From assembly GCF_000004075.3 (NCBI RefSeq), contig NC_026661.2:2914001-2978000 (forward strand): a DNA stretch of 64,000 bases. Reading direction: 5' to 3'. This DNA is from Cucumis sativus (lineage: Eukaryota > Streptophyta > Magnoliopsida > Cucurbitales > Cucurbitaceae). This document shows, piece by piece, positions 11,965 through 21,505 of the stretch. A program made the position numbers and the translations under genes. The notes under the pieces are model-generated. The model was not told the DNA's origin. It made no database searches and saw only the letters and a program-made list of their open reading frames with translations. Position 1 is the stretch's first letter. Each line of letters opens with the position of its first letter.

Positions 11965-12700
11965 ATCTCAAAACATATATTACTTGTATTTTTTTGTTTT
12001 TTTTTTCTAAACGAATGTTTTACCATAAACATTTTTGCATTATCTTAAGTAAAAAAATTGTAAAAATAAATTGGCTTAATAATATTAATACTTAGTATGA
12101 TCTCTACTTTTAAAAGTGGAAGATACTATAAATAAAAATGATTCAAAATTAAAATTTGAATACGAATAATGCAAAAATGATAGAAAATACACGTCAATAT
12201 CAACCTTCCAATATTTTACTATATAGTACACACAATTAAGAAAACATATAGGTAGAAATCAGACAAGGAGATGACTAAAGAAAGAAACTATCTATTATTG
12301 AAGTCAACTACTAAAATATAATTAGTTTTAATTAATATCTAAACAAGAAAAAATTACGAAAAAATATTTTAAATGACCAATAGTATTTTAATATATTGCT
12401 AAATAATTTAATTCATTTTTGTTACACTTAGAAAAGATCCCAAAAATTAAATCCAATTATACGATTAAAATACAAAATTTTGCATAATTTTGCGTGAGGC
12501 TAAGAGCCTAAGACTAAACCTTTCTTCAAAATTAACATTTGTGAAATACATAATTAATTAACGGATGATTCATGATATAGCGTCACGCCAAAGTGAACGG
12601 AGTGGTTTCGTTCGCAACACCGTTATTTTTTTTTCCATCAAGTGCGATTGAATTTCATTTAACCGCCGAAAGTATCAAATTCTATTGAACATAAATATTC
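11965..12700. other. AT-rich intergenic DNA and Apollo-gene promoter region
   Basis: There is nothing coding here. The last 100-150 bp before 12767 are GC-richer and are likely to be the promoter and leader of the nuclease gene. No clear TATA box was found. Confidence 0.5.
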
Positions 12701-12766
12701 ATCCCGCCAAATTCCCAAGTTTCGTTGGAAATTCGAATCGGACTCCTACGCCGGCACCGCCGCTGG

Positions 12767-15334
12767 ATGGAGAATGGCCTGATTTCGGTGGACCGGTGGT
12801 CGGAGGGTAGCCAAATCTATTTTCTGACTCACCTGCACTCCGACCACACCAAAGGCTTGTCTTCGCAATGGTCTAAAGGCCCACTCTTCTGCTCTCGCCT
12901 CACCGCCAAATTCTTCCCCTTAAAATTCCCTAGTTTCAACCTCTCCTTGCTCCGTGTCCTAGAAATCGGCTTATGGCACTCAATCTCACTGGTTTCACCT
13001 TCATCTGGTTCACGGAAAGTTATCAAGGTCGTGGCAATCGACGCTCACCATTGTCCTGGTAATTAAAGATTCAAACCTTTCATCTCGCTGTTTGATGAGT
13101 TGATAGGCAGTTGTTTGTTATAAGTTCTGAAAGGAATGGATTCTTTTATCTAATTCTATGATAGGCGATTTTAAGATTTGTATCGGTAGGAAGAATTACT
13201 GCGTTTTGTATTTGGATTATGATTGTGTTCTGGTTCGTTGCTAGAACTCGTTAGTTGATCAAGCTTTTGCCGTCTTGTTCCTTTCTCGTTGTTGCATTTT
13301 GTAATAGGATGGACTATGTTTCTGTTCTTGTTTGTTGCTAGAGCCTAGAGCGAATTAGTTGATCAAGCGTTTACTGTGCTGTTCCTTTTTTGCTACGGTC
13401 AGGTGCTGTTATGCTCTTGTTTCGTGGAGACTTTGGCTGTTTGCTTTACACAGGGGATTTTCGGTGGGAAATGAGTAGTGAAAGGGCGAATAAAGGAAGG
13501 ATCGCGCTTCTGAATGCACTCGAGGATAATACTGTCGACGTTCTTTACTTGGATAATACTTACTGCAATCCTTCATATGCGTTTCCTTCTCGAGAAATTG
13601 CTGCACGGCAGGTTAAGAATTCTTCTGGATTGTTTCTTTATACTTTATGGCATGTAATTTCATTTCCTTGTAAGAATGCTGACCATGGGTTAGATTTAGG
13701 TAAATGATGGATTGAAGACTGAAGGATTCTTTCCACTCAGCCATGAGGAAGCAAAGGCTATTTGATGTTATTTCATGCTATTATTCTCCTGGCTTTTGAT
13801 TGAATTCAATGGAAATAACCATTTTGAACCATAAAACGTTAGTTTGTGCATTCATATGGATTGCCACGAGAGAGACCTAATGAAGCTTCTCTGACCTGAT
13901 AGTATGCATTCTGGAAAAACATTGGGAATGGGGCTTTTTTAATCATTAGATTGGGCTTTAGAGTTTCTTTATTTCTTAGGATTGGACCCTAGACCCGTAC
14001 AACCAGTACCATATCGTCTTCTTAAAATTGTTTTCTTTTGCTAGTTTTCTACCTTTCTAATGTTTTTGTTTCTTAATTAATTGATACAGATTGTTGATAT
14101 CATTGCCTCCCATCCACAACATGATATTATCATTGGCGTTAATTCTTTGGGGAAGGAAGATCTTTTAGTTCACATTTCTCGCATGCTTGGATTGAAGGTT
14201 AGTTCTAAGTGAAGAATGTGATTATGCAGCTCACTAATGGGTTTTGGAACAATTTTCTTTTATTGAAGGGCACAACAATTAAACGATGGAAGTGGTTAAC
14301 AGCATGTAAACAAGTCATAAATTGACTAATTTAGCATGTAGATTCATTAGTTTGGTTCAAATAGTGCTGCCTCTCTTTTTTGTGTAAAATTGAGTGATGG
14401 AAGATTAAAATAGCTTCTTTGAAGAATTACTCCCATCTCGAACTTTTACGGGTGGATACAAAATGTAGTACAAGTTGATTATATTTTATTTTGAGGCTGA
14501 TTATAAGGTATAGAAGTATCTGTTCAAACTCCATGTGTCCAACTGCCCAGAATACAAAAATCCTATGAATTTCGCCATGCTAGATGGTTGTCTTATCTTA
14601 CTGGTTTTCACTGTTGATCCTTTTTTTAAGAAAAGAAATTTAACTTCTTCTTGAAGGTTTGGGTATGGCCAGAACGCTTGCAGACGATGCATCTTCTTGG
14701 TTTCAATAACGAATTCACTACAAAGACGAATCTTACTAGAGTTCGAGCTGTTCCTCGCTACAGCTTCAGCATAGATACTCTCGAGGGATTAAACCAGATG
14801 CGCCCAACCATCGGAATCATGCCATCAGGTCTTCCTTGGGTGGTAAGACCCCATGAAGGAGATGGTATTCCTTCTGGTTCGCTTCTTATCACCCGTTATC
14901 GCCAAAGCAAGTTGAATGAAAATGGTCCGTTCTTGATTGAGAAGCAAACTGGAAAAGTAGAATCGGTTACCAAGTTGCACAAGTACATTTTTTCAGTTCC
15001 ATATTCGGACCATGCTTGCTTCTCAGAGATACAAGAATTCATAAAGCTTATCTGTCCAACCACCATCAAAGGCATTGTTTCTTCATCTTCTTGTTACATC
15101 GAACCCCTTTACTACTTCGGTCGCCTCTGTGGAGCAAAGCAACCTGTAAATAAGTTCCATCACAAGAAAGAAAGAACAGAGAAAGTTGAAAAAGATGTCG
15201 ACATTAAGTTCGTTAACTGGAAGAAAGGTACAAATGCTGGGATTTTGAATGCAGGTGTTCGTTTGGGTCGAGTGAGTGCATTGAGACGAGTCCAGCGTGG
15301 TGCGCGTCTTCAGGAAGATGATTGTCCTGGGTGA
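12767..15334 (+). CDS. SNM1/Apollo-type metallo-beta-lactamase DNA repair nuclease
   Basis: Exons 12767-13058, 13403-13611, 14090-14197 and 14657-15334 join in phase to give 428 residues. The start is MENGLISVDRW, the usual beginning of the plant homologues (At1g27410 type). HLHSDH near residue 24 is the HxHxDH metal motif, DAHHCPGA supplies the next histidine, and YTGDFRW the following aspartate. The beta-CASP part, typical of nucleases acting on nucleic acids, includes LYLDNTYCNP and the late histidine in VPYSDHACFSEI; IKGIV follows. Family members are 5' exonucleases that process DNA ends at crosslinks, breaks or telomeres in the nucleus. All expected metal ligands are present, so the protein should be active. 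The basic C-terminus (residues ~375-428) is not conserved in a way I recognise, and the final exon might be read differently after about 15230. AATAAA at 15600 is a possible poly(A) signal. Confidence 0.9.
13201..13395. repeat. Imperfect tandem duplication in intron 1 of the Apollo-like gene
   Basis: GCGTTTTGTATTTGGAT at 13201 and GCATTTTGTAATAGGAT at 13293 begin two copies. Both continue with GTTGCTAGA, then TTAGTTGATCAAGC and GTTCCTTT in the same order. The second copy ends in the functional splice acceptor at 13401, so the duplication adjoins the branch and acceptor region. Confidence 0.8.
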
Positions 15335-15339
15335 TTTGG

Positions 15340-16075
15340 ATGGGAGAACTACTGGCTTTGAAAGGTATGCTTCTCTTGCTTTCTTCCCTACCCTGAGCTG
15401 ATAAGATTCTATTATATACTAATTTTACCAACAGGTTGGAACCCAAGACCTTACCGCTATATTACTATACTACCATACTACCAAGACCTTGTTTGATAAG
15501 AATCTATTCATCCTGATTCTGTATGATAAATTATAACTTGGTTGTTTCACTTAGATCTGCACGATACCATTCTTATTTCCCATTTGCTTTCACTTTGTTA
15601 ATAAAAATAAAAATAGAATGATGTCGGAGCAGCTATTTGTTCTAATTTTATTTTATTTTTTGTTGAAAAACATTGCTGTTGGTAATCATTTTTTATTTCT
15701 GATTCTGTAAAACTTTGAAATAAATATGTGAAAAGAATATGCATGGAAATTAGTTTTCAAAATCAAATATCCAAAACTTTTTGTGATATATTTATTTATA
15801 GATCTTCGTTATCTATTTAGTAAAGTCAAGAATGATAGAATTATAGTTTTATTTGTGTAAGAGAAAACACTGGAAACAGAAATAAGTATTAAGAAACACT
15901 AATCTTATTTAACTTAAAATGAAATCAAGTTTATAGCCAAATTTAAAGAAAATAGCTACAAAAGAGTACATTTGTAATTCCGCTTCAAATAAATATATGA
16001 CGACCATATGTATCTCAATTTAAATAAAGTTACAATGCGAATAGATATTTTAGGCAAGGGAAGAAAAACAAAAGG
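15340..16075. other. 3' UTR of the nuclease gene, then AT-rich spacer
   Basis: The first 250-300 bp are probably transcribed (AATAAA at 15600-15605). The rest holds no recognised feature up to the tRNA gene. Confidence 0.5.
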
Positions 16076-16079
16076 AAAA
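16076..16079 (-). terminator. Pol III T-run after tRNA-Asp
   Basis: Immediately after the discriminator base the minus strand reads TTTT, followed by more T-rich sequence. This is the normal RNA polymerase III stop signal. Confidence 0.8.
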
Positions 16080-16151
16080 CGCCGTTGCCGGGGATCGAAC
16101 CCGGGTCACCCGCGTGACAGGCGGGAATACTTACCACTATACTACAACGAC
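16080..16151 (-). tRNA. tRNA-Asp (anticodon GTC)
   Basis: The minus strand gives a 72-nt intronless tRNA. The acceptor stem GTCGTTG pairs with CAACGGC with one G-T pair, and the discriminator is G. The anticodon stem CCCGC/GCGGG encloses the loop CTGTCAC with GTC as anticodon. The T arm CCGGG-TTCGATC-CCCGG contains the B box; the A box is TAGTATAGTGG. No CCA is encoded, as expected for a nuclear gene. It looks intact and cytosolic. Confidence 0.97.
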
Positions 16152-16159
16152 TTTGTTGG

Positions 16160-16515
16160 GAAAGAGGTTATTTAAGTTCTAATTATTGAGTACATATTTT
16201 GAATGATACTGTTAAATTATGTATGCCCTGAACTTTGACAATGGTAGAATTCTTTTTATGATATTGTAGTTATAATTTCAAATGAATCGATGTAATGATT
16301 TTCTATTTTTTATTTCTCATTTTCATTTTTTAGTTAAATTTCACATTCTTTTTCCTTCTTTTCTCATTATTTTTTACTTCACATTTTCATTGTAATTATT
16401 TAACGTACAGTAGTCTCATTACAAAACAAAAAACTGTTTTTGATGACATTCAATGAAATGGATTTGTAATGTACAAAATGCCTCAGAAACCACCACAAAA
16501 AAATTCATCCCTAAA
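16160..16515. other. Spacer between tRNA-Asp and the TIC20-like gene
   Basis: AT-rich sequence without coding or RNA signals. It includes possible A/T-rich pol III upstream sequence. Confidence 0.5.
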
Positions 16516-16518
16516 CCA

Positions 16519-16602
16519 CTATATATATGCGTGTATATGTATGTATGCATATGTATGCCTATATATGATGCATATATATATGTATTATGTGTATATATAG
16601 AG
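16519..16602. repeat. TATG/TA alternating microsatellite
   Basis: Tandem TATATG, TATGTATGCA and TATATA words run over about 85 bp downstream of the TIC20-like stop codon. The stretch is alternating purine-pyrimidine and may lie within or just past the 3' UTR. Confidence 0.7.
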
Positions 16603-16839
16603 TCACATACTTAAATTGGCACACTGCAACAATTAAGTATGTTGTCTCCAATAAAGAGCTATAGTAAAAGGGGAAAAGATGAGAGTAAGATACCAAATAT
16701 AACCATAAATAATTGGCAGTCACGGTCAAAAATTAACAAACAACATCAGGCTCGATCAAGAGCACACTCTCTGGTTCTTTATTCTCTAACTATAAGACTC
16801 TATAAGACTCTGACTCATATAAACATACCTAGCTGCACT

Positions 16840-18850
16840 CTAGAACGGTCGATAATATCGTCCTATATTAAAGAATGTATGAATAAGTGCATTTTCGAAA
16901 ATGAATGGTATTTTGGCATAAGTCCCTAAGAGAGAACTCCTAATACACACTAACAAGCTGGAAATGTAGATGAACGCCACTGCAGCCCAATATTGCATTG
17001 CGTATGTGCCATTGTAATGTATGAGTGGCATGAAATTGCTAGCATACCATATGATGTCAAGTGAGGTTTCTAATAACATCCCCATCATAACATGGAACCG
17101 AACGAAATGAGGCAATTCTTTATTCCTCACGACACCAAAGTATGCAAGGTTGAAGTACAACATGGGGAACCACCACGGTAACCTCTGAACGGATCCGGGG
17201 ACATAAAATATCAAATTATCAACATCCAAGTGTTCCAACAAGGGCATGAGGTAATATGCTGTACTTGACATCTGCAAAGCCATCAAATATGGAACACAGG
17301 CCAAAGTCCTCAACCACCATTTTGGTTTTTGGGTAACCCCAGATTGGCGTTTTACACTGTAAGAGTCGTCTCTGAATGCCCGAGGACCCTTTTTAGCATA
17401 TTTTCGTGGAGGCAAAAGTGGAAGTTTATGGAATAGACTGCCTTGTTCCCCAGATAGATATGGGGATGCTGCTGCAGAAATATGTGATATCGACATTCCT
17501 GGAAATCATAATATTCAAAATTGACATTATTAGTTTTTCTCCAACTTTAGTAATATGATAGCATTGAATCAAATAGCGAAACTTGGATAAAGTATAAACA
17601 ATATAAATCCTAGCTGAACAATATGAATGAACGATGTTTTCCAGGGAATAACAAAGTTCTCAGACCAGGTTTTGCGTTGATCGAAAACCGATTTCCCAAG
17701 GTAGACTTATCCCATTACATTTAATCAACAATCAAGAGTATAATAATTATCCTACATATAGGGTAGACAGACAAGGATATCTTTTGTAATCCACCTTCAC
17801 AATATTGTGCACACTACAAGAGAACGTTTTGTCCACCGGTTTCATAAGTTGGTGACGTACTGTTAAATAACTCAAATCTACTAACTATACCAATGCTCAG
17901 TATTGAAGTTTGCACGTTTACAGTGAACTCCCTCTTTCCCTCTACCTCTCTCCAATGTTTCAAATTCTAGACTAAATAACTCAGCACATCAAACACAAAC
18001 TCACTATCTCCAACCTATTAACTCTTGATACTCAAACCCACAAACAACCACAAAGGTTAACAAAATCTATTACGAAAATAAAAAGTAATTAAAACACTAG
18101 AGTTGAAAAATAATCGTACCTCTAGAAGAAGAAAACTTCAATTCCTTACAAGGTTTCTGTTTAGTTTTGGCAATAGATAAAGCAAGCTTCGTGTCTAAGT
18201 TAGCAGAACCCAATCGACGACATTGGGGCGTAACCACTAGGCTAGGCTTGAAACATCTTTTCAAAAACACACCACTGTACCTGAATCAAGATCAACTAGA
18301 AGTTACGCAACAAAACCATAGCCAAATTTCTATTAAAATTTACATGGAAACCAACAGAGGCTGCAGCATGAAGAGTAACCCAATACTTGAAGTTATTCAT
18401 TTAACAACTGAAAAATTAAAATAATTGACATAATCATCTAAACTAGATTCCCCCCCAGATATATAGTCCAAACATTTGTTCTAAATTCAAACAAAAAACC
18501 GAGAAGAAAAGAGTCAAAATCATAGGATGCCAATACATTCTCTGTTATTAGTAACTAACGAAGCGTCAACAATCAATAAATAACAAACAAAAAAAAAAAA
18601 AAAACGAAATATCTCGAAATGAAACGCCCAAAATGAAAACTGTAATTATTTCCTAGTTTTGGTACAACGAAATAGAAATTAAACGGGAAAGAAGAGGAAA
18701 TTAAAAAACAGAATCAAAGATGACAACATACCGTAAGGAGGCTCCTGCCGCCGTGGGCGTCGGCGTCGTGGTCTCCGCAAACATCTTTCCTGTTTTTCGC
18801 GCAAAAGGGAAAAGTGAGGCGGAGGAGGTTAGGGCGGTGTTACTTTGCAT
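16840..18850 (-). CDS. TIC20-type chloroplast inner-envelope translocon protein, TIC20-IV/I-like
   Basis: Exons 18850-18732, 18280-18120 and 17498-16840 join in phase to give 312 residues. I start at MQSNTALTSS; an ATG at 18784 (MFAETTTPTP) is an alternative and one at 18925 is less likely. The first ~100 residues are Ser/Thr- and Lys/Arg-rich with few acids, as in a plastid transit peptide. The core begins WWLRTLACVPYLMALQ and has about four membrane spans: VPYLMALQMSSTAYYLMPLL; WWFPMLYFNLAYFGVV; HVMMGMLLETSLDIIWYASN; and YWAAVAFIYISSLLVCI. The motif PHFVRFHVMMGMLLE is characteristic of the TIC20-I/IV branch. TIC20 forms part of the channel that imports proteins across the inner chloroplast envelope. 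TIC20-IV is my preferred label because the sequence departs from the TIC20-I wording I recall, but I could not compare them formally. GGCCCA elements lie upstream. Confidence 0.85.
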
Positions 18851-19262
18851 GCAAGAATAGGCTACATCTCTAATTTCATATTTTATCGACCTCTTTCTAG
18901 AAATATCCACAACTTTTGGGATCATTCTCTCATACTAATCCTTTTATTTATTTAATCTTTTTAAAAATGTATTGCTTATTTTTTTATTAATGTTAATATA
19001 TATATTAAAATATTTAACTTATGTAAGATATTTAAGCAAAATTTTACAATAATTTTGAATAATGATAAACATTCAACCTTTTTACTTAAATTGTTTTACT
19101 ATTTTTTTTAAGTACAATAATTTTTGAATTAGCCCTACATTTTGCTTTAAGTACAATTTTATGATTTATGAAACGTTGGGGTATTTATTAATTTTAGTCA
19201 TGTGTATACTTTATTTTTTAAATCTATTTAAAAATTTCCAGTACAATTTTCATAGTCTTGAC

Positions 19263-19334
19263 TGGGCCTGGAAGTGGGCCTAAATGAGCTCCTGCCAGGA
19301 TCTAACCACAATGTATATTGGACTCGGTGGCCCA
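19263..19334 (-). promoter_or_regulatory. Three site-II-like TGGGCC/GGCCCA elements upstream of the TIC20-like gene
   Basis: TGGGCC occurs at 19263-19268 and 19275-19280, and GGCCCA at 19329-19334, some 410-480 bp before the start codon. Such site II elements are bound by TCP factors and are common in promoters of plant housekeeping and organelle-protein genes. A first intron or leader could bring the transcription start closer to them. The role here is inferred. Confidence 0.45.
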
Positions 19335-19339
19335 TAAGC

Positions 19340-21465
19340 TACACTCACCTTAGGATTCGCATGAATCTAAAATAGTATGATGCCATTCGAATTTCTACGA
19401 CAAAACGTCTGAAATAATGATTTTATGGCTAAAATTTTATTGTGGTTTAGTGGATCTGATTAATTTTTAAACATAAAAAGAAAAAATATCAATTAAAATG
19501 ATCAAAAAGCTTAAGTTGATTAGTATGTGTAAATTTAATATTAGATTATTTTAAACCCTCGTTACTTAGATATGTAGAAGATCTAACAAGTAGAATCAAT
19601 ATTAATTGATGAGAAGATAACGTTGTTTGGATTCAAAAACTAATCTACTAGGTAAAGACAAATTTAATATTGTATCATAATTCTTTTGATAATTTTTTTA
19701 ATTTAAAAGAAAATTAAATTTGTAGAACTAATGTGTGTTTTATCTTATTAAAACCATTTCAAGTTTTTAAACATTCAGTATTTGATTTTATGTCTATGTT
19801 CTACCCACAATTTAGAAAATCAAATTAGAATTTGAAATTTACAAAAAAAAAAAAAAGTTTAAAATTCAAAAACAGTGTTTTTGTTTTTAAAATTTACAAA
19901 CCATGGTAAAAAAAAAGTAATTTGGTAGTAAATATTAAAAACTACCGTAGAAAAAGTAATCTGTAAGAAAGCTAACACATATAGTTTTACTTTACCAACC
20001 AACTAAGTACAAAGTCCCACTTTTTCGTAGATATACTAACAAGTTTGACAAATTTGTATATTTTAAAATCAACTTAAATTAATTAATGTTTCAAGTAAAT
20101 ATATAAATAGACAATTTCAGATAAAAATCTCACAAGTCCTTATGTAATTATGAACATTTGAATGTATTAGTTTATAATATGTAATTTCAATAAAAACAAA
20201 GCACCCAATAAATGAGTTGTTGGGGTTATGGTTGTGGGAAGATATAGTTTTAATAAGTGGGGATTATATTTCTCACTTCTTAGGAGTAATCATGTGAGAA
20301 AGAAAAGTAAAGCTATGATGATATCTCAATGGCCTTTGGTTTAATTTACTTTAACTTTATTTGACTCTACATTTTTGCAAATAATTTATGTCATTATGGC
20401 GTCACACAAAAACACAAAAATTTGAAAACGACAAGTCGTCTTCTCAGTCTCCTTCTCCCTACAAAGTTGGGTGTCGTTCCTGACCAAGTCTCTTCATTTT
20501 TCTTTCTCCCTTCCATTTCAATTAAACTAAACTAAAAGGGTATTTCTCTAAATTGGGATACTTCAATTCAAAGGTCTATTTAATAACATTTGTCGCTGTA
20601 TTTGTTCGTCTACATTTTTCTCTTTAATATTTGAACTCAAACTAAATACTTTTCAGACCATCCACTAAAAAGGATTTGTTATCAAGAGAAAATAATAGTC
20701 TTAAATTTAAAATTAAGTTATTGTTCTAATAATACTTAATTAATGATTAAAAGTGTTTCAACAACGTAAGAAAAAGAAAAACGATAAGTAATTAAAGTAT
20801 TGAATAACAGTAGAAATGAACATTTAATTGACGTAATATCCGTTGTATTTAATTCAGATGCATTTTTCCTTTATAAAAATGTTGTTTAGTAAATGTGTAA
20901 TAATAATTTTGATTAATACCTATTTGATAAGAAACCTGAAATGAAGGACATGGGATTTATTTTTTGTAGTTAATAATTTCTAACTGATTGAGGAAGTTCG
21001 TGCAAAAGTTTCATGTATTGGTAACACTCACTTTATTGAATTGAAGTCTTAATTAATTAATGGGGCCCTGAAAATAAATTTGTTTGTCCCATACTCCAAC
21101 TATTTCCATTTACATATTTTGTTGTCATACAATAATTTCTTTAAGTCCTACTAAAATTGATCAAGTGTCTATCCTATATGAACACCCTATCAAAATCATA
21201 CAAATCCCATCAAACCATGTAAGTAAATAAGTTCAGTTTTTCTTTGTCCATAATTTAGTTTATTAGAAACTGTTTAGAATTAAATTGTGTTCTAACTTGT
21301 TATAGTGATTCTCAAACAATTGGAACATTTGATGATTTGAACATTTGAACATTTGAAGGAGTCAGTTGAAGTCATTGGTGGGAACATTGACTTTTCTTCA
21401 GATTAGACGCGTGGAAAACTTGACGCCATTGTCATTTCATATCAAAACCTTCTCTGTTTTTTCTA
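19340..21465. other. AT-rich intergenic DNA and receptor-kinase promoter
   Basis: No gene or recognisable transposon is visible. The right end contains an AACATTTG repeat near 21326-21356 and a W-box-like TTGACTTTT near 21388, which could bind WRKY factors. Confidence 0.5.
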
Positions 21466-21487
21466 TCTCTTTCTCTCTCTCTCTCTG
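21466..21487 (+). repeat. CT-rich leader of the receptor kinase gene
   Basis: A run of TCTCTCTC lies about 20-40 bp before the start codon. Pyrimidine tracts of this type are common in plant 5' UTRs. Confidence 0.7.
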
Positions 21488-21505
21488 CAAATTCCTTCTG
21501 CAGCT

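Noticed and set aside
15227-15255. A GT...AG mini-intron in the last Apollo-like exon
   Set aside because: It would be under 30 nt, far below the plant minimum, and the frame is open through it.
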